In this document: positions 43,396 to 50,989 of the stretch, in pieces
Layout of the letters: the number at the start of each line of letters is the position of its first letter
How positions within the stretch are numbered: position 1 is the first letter of the stretch
NCBI GenBank assembly: GCA_035606665.1
Contig: DATNEY010000008.1
Span: 1-64,000 of the forward strand
Length of the DNA stretch: 64,000 nucleotides
Source of the DNA: DASUGC01 sp035606665
GTDB lineage: Bacteria > Acidobacteriota > Vicinamibacteria > Vicinamibacterales > SCN-69-37
Reading direction: 5' to 3'
The notes under the pieces: generated by a model
Database searches by the model: none
The model's input: only the letters and a program-made list of their open reading frames with translations
What the model was told of the DNA's origin: nothing
Made by a program: the position numbers and the translations under genes

Positions 43396-43430
43396 GGTGT
43401 AGCACTTTTCCCGTTGCAATCGCTTACCCC
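43396..43430 (-). repeat. Right terminal inverted repeat of the casposon-like element
   Basis: These 35 bases are the exact reverse complement of 33350-33384 and mark the right end of the element, 52 bases after the GxxExxY stop. Confidence 0.93.
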
Positions 43431-43444
43431 GTCAAGGAAGGGAA
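43431..43444 (+). repeat. 14-bp target-site duplication, right copy
   Basis: An exact copy of 33336-33349 directly abuts the right terminal repeat. Confidence 0.85.
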
Positions 43445-43480
43445 GGGGGTAAGCGATCCCAATGGGAAAAGTGCTACACC
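43445..43480 (+). repeat. Degenerate third copy of the terminal repeat outside the element
   Basis: Right after the target duplication a sequence similar to the left terminal repeat occurs in the same orientation. It shares GGGGTAAGCGAT and GGGAAAAGTGCTACACC but differs in the middle (CCCAAT for TGCAAC) and has one extra G. It is either the end of a second, mostly lost element or a target that itself resembles the ends. Confidence 0.82.
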
Positions 43481-43610
43481 CGCTTGCGGGTCATCAGGCA
43501 GTCGCATCAACTGGGCGGCGCGGGTTCGGAGTTCACCTGCCCTTGGTGAAATGGCTGTCGAACGCTCGAACTCCCCAAGGTGCGCGACGAGGTCGTCCGC
43601 GCGGCGTCGG

Positions 43611-45113
43611 TCAAAAAATCTGTACCAACTTTGGCGATCGGACAAAGGTCTCTGGCACGATGAATACTGGCCGCAATGCCTCGATCAAGAGATCGCGAAA
43701 AATGGCAGGCAGGTTGCCGAAGACCGTGCCGGTGTCGGCACTCATCAGATTCGGCGTCGAAAGATCCAGCGTGTGTCCCGTCCCCTCCCAATAGGCCCGC
43801 CAAACCAAGGTCGAACAAATGAACGTGCTCGTCGAGTTCTTACGGGCATCGAGGAAGGCGAGGATGGCGTCGAATGTCCCGCGCAACGGGCTGCGAGCCA
43901 CATACGGTAGGTGAAGCAGGGGCCGAAACAGCCGCGTGACTTCGGCCAGGGGTTGGAGGATGTCAGTGTCAACACTCCAGTACGGAAGGCCCTGTTGCGT
44001 AATCGCAGAAGCCCACTCCACAATCGCATCGCGCATCGCATTCGCAATGGGTGTCCGAGTAGTGAATCCGGCCATCGTGCGGGCTTTCCACACGAGACTC
44101 TGTTCTAGTGGCACGGACCGCACCTCCCCCCCCACACCCGCCTCTCCTGCGGTGACTGCCTCCGCCAACCAAGGCGTTCCATCTTCGTCTCCGCCTAGGT
44201 ACAGGGCGACGTGCGTGTAGTTGGGGCCGTACAGAATGACTTGCGCCGACGCTGGGTCGGAATCGACGATGATGTCGGCATGTCGAAGCGGAAGGAGGAG
44301 CGTCGGTGATGTGTTCGGTCCTCCGCTGAATCCACCGCTTGGATGAATGGTGATGAGATTTGACAGATCAAAGGTGACGCGATCTCGCACCTGCACCGTC
44401 GGGCTCGCCCCGAACGGCCACACGTATGCAAGCGCCTCCCATTTGCCCTCGGCATCGACACTCACTGAGCCAACCGACACGCTATTGATCAGCACATCCA
44501 AGCTGGCTCCCGCAGGACCGACGCCGGCGAGGGCCACGAACTGGGATTGCGGACTTGCGCCATCTGCCGGACTCGTGATCGCGAGCGACGCCGGCTGTGC
44601 GTTGACCGTTATTCTCGAGCGATATCGCCACACCACACTCGTGGTGAAGTCGTCCAGATAGAACGTTGTGCCGGGGGCGGACGGACCGTTTACGGTAAAC
44701 CTCGCAAAGACATTTCCGACGCTCGTGATGGTGCTCGCGATGACCGTGCCGCTGGCGTCTAGCAGCCGGAGGATGCCGGGACCTCGTAGTTGGGGACAGC
44801 AGTCATCCCCATGCCAGGCCGCACCCTCAACGGTTATGGACGTGATTCTTACCGATTGCGAGTATTCGAGCTTGTAGCGATATGCGAGTCTTGAATCAGT
44901 ACCCGGCAGCGTCTCTGGTCCTCCCCCGGCGAACATCACGGATTGACCGGTGAAGGGTCCGCGTGGATCCGCCGTTTGCGACGTGAATCCCGCTTGCGTC
45001 GTACCCGCTGGATAGATGCCGGCGGTCGCTACCAACGTAACGGTCGGCGTTTGCGCCGCTGCGGTAGCGCTACAAAAAAGAAGTGAAAAGACGCCAGCGC
45101 CCAGGAGCCGCAT
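43611..45113 (-). CDS. Secreted permuted-papain (YiiX-type) peptidase-like protein
   Basis: The 500-residue protein has a signal peptide (about residues 1-21, ending AAAQ). The middle (about 40-270) is beta-rich, with a jelly-roll-like and an immunoglobulin-like segment (PASLAITSPADGASPQSQFVALAG). The C-terminal part has the catalytic pattern of circularly permuted papain/NlpC families: His in YTHVALYLGGDEDG, a Glu in WLAEAVTAGEAG, and Cys in STFICSTLVWRAYW. An extracytoplasmic amidase or peptidase is inferred. Its 3' end is about 130 bases from the degenerate terminal repeat. Confidence 0.78.
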   Translation of the reverse strand: MRLLGAGVFSLLFCSATAAAQTPTVTLVATAGIYPAGTTQAGFTSQTADPRGPFTGQSVMFAGGGPETLPGTDSRLAYRYKLEYSQSVRITSITVEGAAWHGDDCCPQLRGPGILRLLDASGTVIASTITSVGNVFARFTVNGPSAPGTTFYLDDFTTSVVWRYRSRITVNAQPASLAITSPADGASPQSQFVALAGVGPAGASLDVLINSVSVGSVSVDAEGKWEALAYVWPFGASPTVQVRDRVTFDLSNLITIHPSGGFSGGPNTSPTLLLPLRHADIIVDSDPASAQVILYGPNYTHVALYLGGDEDGTPWLAEAVTAGEAGVGGEVRSVPLEQSLVWKARTMAGFTTRTPIANAMRDAIVEWASAITQQGLPYWSVDTDILQPLAEVTRLFRPLLHLPYVARSPLRGTFDAILAFLDARKNSTSTFICSTLVWRAYWEGTGHTLDLSTPNLMSADTGTVFGNLPAIFRDLLIEALRPVFIVPETFVRSPKLVQIF

Positions 45114-45263
45114 ATGACACCTTTGGTTTCACCGTTCCGATGCTCAGAGTGAAGTTCGAGAGGATAACACACGCAACCCCAGCGATCGGGGCGGCCGTCG
45201 TGCGCGTACTCGCCCTGCGCCTGCGAGGGCCAAGCTCGCATCGCACGGCCGCACGGTTATACG

Positions 45264-46685
45264 ATGGCCGACGCACCAAGAATGCCGGACGATCTGGTTC
45301 ATGCGACCGACGACGCTCGCGCTCGCGTCACGGAGCGGCTGGGGCTGGCGTTCCTGGTCGTCGCAATGGCGTCTGCCTATGCGGCGGTCGGCCTCTTCAA
45401 GCATTGGCACTTCGACTCGAGCTACGACCTGGGGATCTTCAATCAGGCGGTGTGGCACCTGAGCCGCTTCGAGACTCCGGCCAGCACGATCAGCGGCTAT
45501 TCGAACATCCTCGGCGATCATTTCTATCCCATCGTGTTTCTGTTCGTCGTGCCGTACTGGATCGCTCCCGCCGCTGAAACGCTGATCGTTGCCCAGGCAG
45601 TCCTGATCGCATCGTCCATCGTCCCGGTGTATTTCTTCCTGCGAAGCCGTCTCGCCACCTCGCTGTCCTTCGCCCTGGCAGTTGCCTATGCGCTCTTCTG
45701 GGGACTGCAGAGAGCAATAAATGTCGATGTCCATGAGATGGCATTCGCGCCCCTGGTGATTGCCTCCGCCGTACTGGCGATGGACAGGAGACGATGGGGT
45801 TGGCTGTGGGTCAGTTGCGTGGTCCTCGTCGGCATCAAGGAAGACCTCATCCCATTGGTGGCCGCCATCGGCGCGTACGTCTTCGTGCGGGGCAAGCGAC
45901 GACAGGGGTGGGCGCTGATCGCCTTCGGCCTGCTCGCGTTTCTGGCCGTGGTCAACGTCATCATTCCGTCATTCAGCGGCGGATGGAGCACGGGCAGCGC
46001 CTACCGTGCCGTATGGGAGCGTCCGTGGACCGCCCTGGCGCTGATGGTGACTCCACCACGGAAGCTATTGACGATTGTGATGTGGCTCGCGCCGTTTTGC
46101 TTTCTGCCTCTTCGGTCGCCTCTCGCGTTGCTCATCGTCCCCATCGGGCTGGAACGCCTGCTGTCGTCCTCGAGCAATCACTGGGGTTGGGGTGCGCACT
46201 ACACGGCGCCTCTCGCGCCGTTGCTCGCTGTGAGTGCTGGAGACGGACTGAGTCGATTGACGCGGAACTTCACCGGTTCCCGATGGCGCGGCCTTTCCGG
46301 CACGCTCGTCACGCTATCCGTGGTCCTGGCCTTGCTGGTTCCCGGTCACCAGCCCATCCTCCGCCTCTTCACGGCGGGGCACTACCGAATCGCCGTGGGT
46401 CGTGGGGCTGCCGCAAAGGCCTTGGCGTCCATTCCGCCTGACGCCTCTGTCGTGGCCCAGGCCGCGCTCCTCCCGCACCTGAGCCAGCGACCGAGAATCT
46501 ACGTGCTGGACGTCACCTCACCGGATGCGGAATACGTGATCGCATCTCAGAGCCTCGACCCATGGCCGTTGTCAGGTCCGGGCCAAGTCGCGGATCTGGT
46601 TCAACAACGACTCGCTCAAAGGTACGTCACGATCTTCGACGAGGCAGGCTGGATTGTTCTTAGGAACCCGAATGCGCCGCATTGA
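45264..46685 (+). CDS. DUF2079 polytopic membrane protein
   Basis: The 473-residue protein has about ten membrane segments and the DUF2079 pattern: DSSYDLGIFNQAVWHLSRFETP, GDHFYPIVFLF, VDVHEMAFAPL and KEDLIPL. These proteins resemble GT-C glycosyltransferases in topology, with acidic residues in the first loops, but no activity is established. A soluble C-terminal domain (about 380-473) follows. It is divergent from the permuted-papain gene. Confidence 0.85.
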   Translation: MADAPRMPDDLVHATDDARARVTERLGLAFLVVAMASAYAAVGLFKHWHFDSSYDLGIFNQAVWHLSRFETPASTISGYSNILGDHFYPIVFLFVVPYWIAPAAETLIVAQAVLIASSIVPVYFFLRSRLATSLSFALAVAYALFWGLQRAINVDVHEMAFAPLVIASAVLAMDRRRWGWLWVSCVVLVGIKEDLIPLVAAIGAYVFVRGKRRQGWALIAFGLLAFLAVVNVIIPSFSGGWSTGSAYRAVWERPWTALALMVTPPRKLLTIVMWLAPFCFLPLRSPLALLIVPIGLERLLSSSSNHWGWGAHYTAPLAPLLAVSAGDGLSRLTRNFTGSRWRGLSGTLVTLSVVLALLVPGHQPILRLFTAGHYRIAVGRGAAAKALASIPPDASVVAQAALLPHLSQRPRIYVLDVTSPDAEYVIASQSLDPWPLSGPGQVADLVQQRLAQRYVTIFDEAGWIVLRNPNAPH

Positions 46686-46717
46686 TTAGAGGCGCCGAGA
46701 CATTGCCGGCGAACGAT

Positions 46718-46749
46718 ATGGCGGGCGCAATGACATTGCGTCCCGCCAT
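46718..46749. terminator. Strong hairpin between convergent genes
   Basis: ATGGCGGG and CCCGCCAT plus GCAATG and CATTGC pair in a stem of about 15 bp with one mismatch. It separates the DUF2079 gene from the convergent small exported protein. Confidence 0.75.
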
Positions 46750-46770
46750 TCGTTCATCCGCATCAGGGTG

Positions 46771-47142
46771 CTACTTGGGCGGTGGGGTAACTCTGATCGT
46801 CGCCGCGTGTTTGGTCGCGCCCAGGTCGTGATAGCCGATCGTCACGTTGTCACCGACCTTCACGAAGTCTGTGAGTTTCCCGCCGGTTTTGCCTTCGGCC
46901 TTGAGCTCCAGGCTCTTGTGGGTCGCGCCCTTCGCCGTGACCACCGTTGTCTTGTCAATTGTGAACGTCCATGTGTCCGTCTTGCCTTTCACCGTCAGGG
47001 AATCGACCGTGACAGCGCTGACCGCGCCAGTGGCGTTCAGGGTCTTGGCCGGCGGCTTGGCTCCGCCTTGTTCGGCCCGTACGGCGAGAGGAAGAGCGAC
47101 GAGTGCAACAGCTATTACCAGACGACCGATGAGTCGTGTCAT
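46771..47142 (-). CDS. Small exported protein, DUF5666-like
   Basis: From the ATG at 47142 the protein has 123 residues. A signal peptide (about 1-24, ending VRAE) is followed by a compact beta domain (ATGAVSAVTVDSLTVKGKTDTWTFTIDKTT... and VGDNVTIGYHD). This resembles small OB-like exported domains such as DUF5666. Function unknown. Confidence 0.7.
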   Translation of the reverse strand: MTRLIGRLVIAVALVALPLAVRAEQGGAKPPAKTLNATGAVSAVTVDSLTVKGKTDTWTFTIDKTTVVTAKGATHKSLELKAEGKTGGKLTDFVKVGDNVTIGYHDLGATKHAATIRVTPPPK

Positions 47143-47200
47143 AGAGACCTCCTGAGAAGGAACTGCCATTGTTCCCCGAATGCCCCAGGAAGGAAAGCTC

Positions 47201-47689
47201 TTAGTAACCCGGTTTCGGCTCCCAGAGCTCGATCTTGTTGCCCTCAGGGTCGATCACCCAGGCGAACTTGCCGTTGAAGTCTTCAACGACTTTGCCATCG
47301 ACCGTCACACCGGCCGACCGGAGCTGCGTGAGAAGCGCTTCGAGGTTGCGGACGCGGTAGTTGAGCATGAACGACGCATTACTCGGAGCGAAGTACTTCG
47401 TCGTCTCCGGAAACAGTCCCCAGACCGTTGTGCCTTCCCGGTTCGGGTCCTGACGCTCTCGCCAGAGAAACAACCCGAAGCTTTGGCCTTCCTGCAATGC
47501 GATGCCCAGTTTCTCCTGATACCAGGTGCGCAGCGTCTTGGGATCCTTCGCCTTGAAGAAGACGCCACCGATCCCGGTCACGCGCTCGGCAGGAACTGAT
47601 GGCGCCTGCTGAGGCTGATTCTGTCCCGCCGCCCAGATGCCGGCGCCAAACCCAGCCGCGAAGATGGCCGCGATCGCGATCGTCTTCAT
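47201..47689 (-). CDS. Exported glyoxalase/VOC-family protein
   Basis: The 162-residue protein (start 47689) has a signal peptide or anchor (about 1-22) followed by a vicinal-oxygen-chelate fold: VFFKAKDPKTLRTWYQEKLGI, a typical first module, and WVIDPEGNKIELWEP at the end with the metal-binding Glu. It overlaps the SRPBCC gene by 4 bases. An enzyme on a small ligand is likely; the substrate is unknown. Confidence 0.83.
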   Translation of the reverse strand: MKTIAIAAIFAAGFGAGIWAAGQNQPQQAPSVPAERVTGIGGVFFKAKDPKTLRTWYQEKLGIALQEGQSFGLFLWRERQDPNREGTTVWGLFPETTKYFAPSNASFMLNYRVRNLEALLTQLRSAGVTVDGKVVEDFNGKFAWVIDPEGNKIELWEPKPGY

Positions 47690-48516
47690 TTCAGTTCTCC
47701 CTCGCTCGGCCCCGACGGCATCGGGAAGTGCTCTTGAATCCACGCCTGCCAGAGCGGCGTCTCGTGCGCGATGGTTGCGGCTGCTCGATCGCCGTAAAGG
47801 TAGAAGTTCAGCGCAACCATGCTCTGGCCGCCCATGTTGAAAGTGCCAAGGGCGGCTACGCCCGGCCCCGGCTTGTCGAGCCGCAGAAGTGCGTCGTACG
47901 GGCCCTGGTGGACATACTCAGCCACGCCGCTGAATTCCGGGACACCGGCGGGCGCCGTCCTACGCTGCCCAAGACTCAAGCCGTTCAGTCCCAGTGCCGC
48001 GGTCAGCGTTTCCCAGGCCTCCGCCTCGGTTCCCGCAGCGGGGGCCACGAACTGCATGATCGCGGACCGTTGGCCGCTGAAGTGCGTCAGGTAGATCCGG
48101 AGGATCCGGAAGAAAGCCGGCCATCCGGATTCGGTGCCTTCCAGCTGACCGTCCCAGTCGTCCGTGCTCGCGAAAAGGCTGTTGACGATGCGGACGATGC
48201 AGGTGCCTCCTGCACGCGCTTCAACGCTCCACTCATTCGCAAGGGCCGGCATGCCAGGGACCCAGCCGTCGGACTGCGCAGTCCACTTGTGCGGCGCATC
48301 CCAGGACGTCACCACGGAGCGGGACTCCATGCCCGGGCCGAAGTTCATCTTCACGGCGACGGGCTTGCCGTCCTTCTCTTCGAACTCAGCCGGCACGAAC
48401 CACGACGACAGGCCTTGCCCTGTTGCGATGGCCTTCCAGACTTCCTCCGGCGTGCCGGGGACTTCGACTTCAACCTCGACCGAACGGCGTCCGGAGGGTT
48501 CCTTCTTCACGCTCAT
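47686..48516 (-). CDS. SRPBCC/AHSA1-family protein
   Basis: The 276-residue protein has an AHSA1-type ligand-binding fold: VEVPGTPEEVWKAIATGQGLSSWF at the start and a hydrophobic pocket after it. The C-terminal 100 residues are an extra region. Such genes often travel with ArsR-type regulators, as here: the ArsR gene is upstream, with a dispersed repeat between them, and a glyoxalase gene overlaps downstream. A stress or xenobiotic role is inferred. Confidence 0.82.
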   Translation of the reverse strand: MSVKKEPSGRRSVEVEVEVPGTPEEVWKAIATGQGLSSWFVPAEFEEKDGKPVAVKMNFGPGMESRSVVTSWDAPHKWTAQSDGWVPGMPALANEWSVEARAGGTCIVRIVNSLFASTDDWDGQLEGTESGWPAFFRILRIYLTHFSGQRSAIMQFVAPAAGTEAEAWETLTAALGLNGLSLGQRRTAPAGVPEFSGVAEYVHQGPYDALLRLDKPGPGVAALGTFNMGGQSMVALNFYLYGDRAAATIAHETPLWQAWIQEHFPMPSGPSEGELK

Positions 48517-48524
48517 ACTCGACT

Positions 48525-48625
48525 GCGGGGGGACTTCGTCCCCGCCGCACCCCCCTTACGCGCTCGCTCGCGGAGCCCCATCGCCCCACTCCGCTCGCGC
48601 GGCTCACTCGCACCGCTCGTTCGCT
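48525..48625 (-). repeat. Dispersed intergenic repeat, copy B
   Basis: On the minus strand this sequence matches 27657-27759 at most positions by eye. It begins right after the ArsR-type stop and ends 9 bases before the SRPBCC start, the same position relative to genes as copy A. Confidence 0.75.
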
Positions 48626-48631
48626 CACTGC

Positions 48632-49228
48632 TCATGTTCTAGTCTCCAATGTCTGCGGTAGAGGATGGGCCACGACCACCAGGCGATGTGCGCGGCCGCC
48701 GGGGGCGGACTCGTCGTGGTACTTCGCAACCAGTTGTGCGATGGCCTCAGTGAGTTCGTTGCTGAACGCCGCGCGGTCCGCCGCCGATCGGAAGCGAACC
48801 TCGGTATCCACCGCCAGGGTCGCGAAGCGTTTTCCGGCCTTTTTCGCGCGACGAACAAGGTCGCCCACTTCGCGGACGACACGAGCGCCTAGGGCGATGA
48901 GGTAGCTGGCAGAGAGTCTGTCGATTTCCCTGTTGGGCTCCGCGACGACCGGACCCATGGCGTTCGCGGAAACGACGTAGGAAGCGGCCGTCGCCACGAG
49001 CAGCCGTTCGGTCAGCCCGCCCCACTTGCGCTCCTCAGCCAACCGCACGAGACCGTGCGCTTCGAGCGCGCGCAGGTGGTAGTTGACCTTCTGACGAGCC
49101 AGCCCAACGCGCGAAGCCAAGGTGGCCGCCGAGGCGGGCGCCGCCAGCTCCGAGAGGAGTCGACTCCGCACGGCTCCCAAGGCCACCGTCGCGGCGGCCG
49201 GGTCGTCGATGACGTGGATGTCGTGCAC
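48632..49228 (-). CDS. ArsR-type winged-helix regulator
   Basis: The 198-residue protein has an N-terminal ArsR-type winged helix (AVRSRLLSELAAPASAATLASRVGLARQKVNYHLRALEAHGLV) and a longer C-terminal region of unknown function (about residues 90-198). It probably represses its own operon with the SRPBCC and glyoxalase genes. The GTG start lies 6 bases after a -10 box, and a perfect palindrome covers the -35. Confidence 0.85.
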   Translation of the reverse strand: MHDIHVIDDPAAATVALGAVRSRLLSELAAPASAATLASRVGLARQKVNYHLRALEAHGLVRLAEERKWGGLTERLLVATAASYVVSANAMGPVVAEPNREIDRLSASYLIALGARVVREVGDLVRRAKKAGKRFATLAVDTEVRFRSAADRAAFSNELTEAIAQLVAKYHDESAPGGRAHRLVVVAHPLPQTLETRT

Positions 49229-49234
49229 CGGGGG

Positions 49235-49263
49235 ATCGTAGGCTTGACAACTTTTGTTGTCAA
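49235..49263 (-). promoter_or_regulatory. Promoter and palindromic operator of the ArsR-SRPBCC-glyoxalase operon
   Basis: On the minus strand TTGACA (49263-49258) and TACGAT (49240-49235) are 17 bases apart. A perfect palindrome, TTGACAAC and GTTGTCAA around four central bases (49244-49263), overlaps the -35 box, the expected place for repression. The GTG start is 6 bases after the -10, so the mRNA is probably leaderless. Confidence 0.75.
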
Positions 49264-49270
49264 TAGGCGG

Positions 49271-50167
49271 TCAACCCCGGGCGTTCGCCGCGCGCCGCTC
49301 GGTGAACGCCGATCGCAGCATCGTCGTCGCGGCATAGACGACCACGACGACGACCACCCATCGAAGCACTCCGAGCGGCAGGGATCGGACGAGGAGTCCG
49401 GCGAGCAGCACAGCTGGTATCCCCCCGAGCGTCAGTCCCAGCGCCGCGGTCGTATCGAAACGGCCGGCCTTCATGAAGCGAAGTCCGGCGACCATGGCCA
49501 TCATCGCCGCGGAACTCATCATGATTGGGAACGCCGCGCGCGGATCCATGCCGAGCATGCTGAACAGAATCAGCGACGGGGCATAGCTGCCGATTCCCAG
49601 AGTCAGGAGACCGCCGAGAAGAAAGTTGACGGCGAGCGCGAATGCGAGCTTCCAGGACGTAAGCGTCAGCGCCAGCCCTCCAGCCGGGAACACGCCGACC
49701 TGACTCATGAACATGAACGACGCGGCGGCGAGCAACCCCGTCCCCATGAAGATCTGAATGGGCCGTCGAGGCAGGTGAGTTGCGACGCCGGCTCCGACCC
49801 AGCTACCGAGAACCGAAACGGCGATCAGCGCCACGAGGACCGTCGGATCGACCGGCACAGCGACGAGGAAGATGAACGCCTGCACGACGACCGGCAGCGA
49901 GTGCCCGATCAGCAGGGTTCCGACGATGCGCTCGTCGGACACGAGGCGGAGAAGCTTGTAGGCGGCCGTCGTTGTCGCAAACGAGCCGATGCCTAGGGTG
50001 TCGAAGAAGTTGGTGACGAACCCGATCGCCAGTTGAACCGGTGACGGCTGCCCCTTGATCGGCGCAGCGCGGTTAGCCTCGCGTGACGCCGCCGACCGTT
50101 TCCATCCAGCGATGAAGACTATTGAAAGGGCGACAAGTAGGACGAGCAGGACGGTTCTGATCAGCAC
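49271..50167 (-). CDS. TSUP-family (TauE/SafE) membrane permease
   Basis: The 298-residue protein has about eight membrane segments and a duplicated TSUP pattern: AIGFVTNFFDTLGIGSFA in the first half and LLGGLLTLGIGSYAPSLI in the second. Such proteins are proposed to export sulfite or organosulfonates. I use the GTG at 50167, overlapping the upstream SRPBCC stop by 7 bases; the frame extends to 50248 inside that gene. The substrate is unknown. Confidence 0.84.
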   Translation of the reverse strand: MLIRTVLLVLLVALSIVFIAGWKRSAASREANRAAPIKGQPSPVQLAIGFVTNFFDTLGIGSFATTTAAYKLLRLVSDERIVGTLLIGHSLPVVVQAFIFLVAVPVDPTVLVALIAVSVLGSWVGAGVATHLPRRPIQIFMGTGLLAAASFMFMSQVGVFPAGGLALTLTSWKLAFALAVNFLLGGLLTLGIGSYAPSLILFSMLGMDPRAAFPIMMSSAAMMAMVAGLRFMKAGRFDTTAALGLTLGGIPAVLLAGLLVRSLPLGVLRWVVVVVVVYAATTMLRSAFTERRAANARG

Positions 50168-50646
50168 GGTGGCCGGAGTATATGTGGCGTCGCGAGTCGC
50201 TTCGTCAGACCCTCGAGGCCTCGGGCCATGCTGAGGTCGTGGTTCCACACAAACAGCGGCCGGGCCACGGGCGCGAAGAACCGCATCACAGGATGTGTGG
50301 CGCGAACCTTCCAGTCGTACCGTGCCACCGTGACGTCACCGTCGCTCGACAACTGCCAGAGGCCGCTGCCTGCCAACTCTCCGGTCGCCTCCACTTCGAG
50401 CAGTCGCGGAGGATCGAGGCGCACGGCACGTGTCTGGAAGGTGAGGACGTAGGGGAGCCGGCTCTTCCATCGAAATCTGTGGATGCTGCCCAGGCCGCCG
50501 TTCTCGCCGTGCTCGATGGTCTCGACCGACTGGACGCCTCGCCACCATGTCGGCCAGAGTTCCGGGTGAACCAGTTCTTCCCAGACGGCCTCAATGGGCG
50601 CGCGGATACGCCAGATGGTCACGAACTCGTATTGGATCTGTCCCAA
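50161..50646 (-). CDS. SRPBCC-family polyketide-cyclase-like protein
   Basis: The 161-residue protein has the SRPBCC fold: VTIWRIRAPIEAVWEELVHPELWPTWWRGV at the start, then beta strands (IHRFRWKSRLPYVLTFQTRAV) and a C-terminal helix that closes the pocket. It probably binds a lipid-like or aromatic ligand. It overlaps the TSUP permease gene, so the two are likely co-expressed. Confidence 0.82.
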   Translation of the reverse strand: MGQIQYEFVTIWRIRAPIEAVWEELVHPELWPTWWRGVQSVETIEHGENGGLGSIHRFRWKSRLPYVLTFQTRAVRLDPPRLLEVEATGELAGSGLWQLSSDGDVTVARYDWKVRATHPVMRFFAPVARPLFVWNHDLSMARGLEGLTKRLATPHILRPPC

Positions 50647-50657
50647 GGGGCGTGGAG

Positions 50658-50663
50658 TATAAT
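50658..50663 (+). promoter_or_regulatory. -10 box of tRNA-Ala
   Basis: A perfect TATAAT lies 24 bases before the mature tRNA 5' end. A weak TTGGAT lies upstream with long spacing. Confidence 0.5.
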
Positions 50664-50687
50664 CCGAAGTTCGTTCGTCCCATCAGT

Positions 50688-50763
50688 GGGCCAGTAGCGC
50701 AGCTGGGAGCGCGCATGAATGGCATTCATGAGGTCACCGGTTCGATCCCGGTCTGGTCCACCA
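50688..50763 (+). tRNA. tRNA-Ala, anticodon GGC
   Basis: The 76-base gene has a full cloverleaf with encoded CCA. The acceptor stem GGGCCAG/CTGGTCC includes the G3-U70 pair that identifies alanine tRNAs. The anticodon arm is CATGA-ATGGCAT-TCATG with anticodon GGC. The T arm is CCGG-TTCGATC-CCGG. Confidence 0.96.
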
Positions 50764-50804
50764 ACCTTTCATTTTCTGCTAGCGTCCCAAACCGGGAGCT
50801 AGCC

Positions 50805-50924
50805 GTGAAGAAGTGGAAGAAGATCCTCCTTTGGGTCTTGCTTCTGATCGCCTTGTACTTACTCTTCTTTGGGGCCAATCTCATAACGGAGTTCCCCGAA
50901 CTGGAGTGGCTGAGAGCCAGATAG
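50805..50924 (+). CDS. 39-residue single-pass membrane protein
   Basis: A GTG preceded by GGGAG starts a 39-codon frame with two Lys pairs, one strongly hydrophobic helix (about residues 6-24, ILLWVLLLIALYLLFFGA) and a short charged tail ending LEWLRAR. It follows tRNA-Ala by 41 bases and may be transcribed with it. Unknown small protein. Confidence 0.5.
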   Translation: MKKWKKILLWVLLLIALYLLFFGANLITEFPELEWLRAR

Positions 50925-50976
50925 CAGGTCCTAGATTAGCCGCGTGACTGAGCTCAGGGCCGCGAAATCCCTTTGC

Positions 50977-50982
50977 TATAGT
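50977..50982 (+). promoter_or_regulatory. -10 box of the TMTC-like gene, leaderless type
   Basis: TATAGT lies 7 bases before the GTG at 50990 with no ribosome-binding site between. Confidence 0.55.
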
Positions 50983-50989
50983 CCGTCGC

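Larger units (their letters stand above)
33350..43430. mobile_element. Casposon-like self-synthesising transposon with defence cargo
   Basis: The 10,081-bp element has perfect 35-bp inverted ends, a 14-bp target duplication and lower GC than its surroundings. It encodes the casposon hallmark set: a Cas1 homologue, a family-B DNA polymerase with exonuclease and polymerase motifs, an HNH protein and small helix-turn-helix/zinc proteins. The left third carries cargo that looks antiviral (cyclase-like, Shedu-like, PD-(D/E)XK-like and HEPN proteins). Cas1 is truncated and polB is frameshifted, so present mobility is doubtful, yet the identical ends suggest recent movement or trans-mobilisation. 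No CRISPR array or other cas gene is nearby. Confidence 0.88.

Noticed and set aside
43424..43645. 73-codon minus-strand ORF over the right casposon flank
   Set aside because: Its C-terminus is just the translated direct repeat and it overlaps the 3' end of the permuted-papain gene; no family is recognisable.
48423..48905. ORFs within the dispersed repeat B region
   Set aside because: Their translated sequence simply reflects the intergenic repeat and antisense coding strand.
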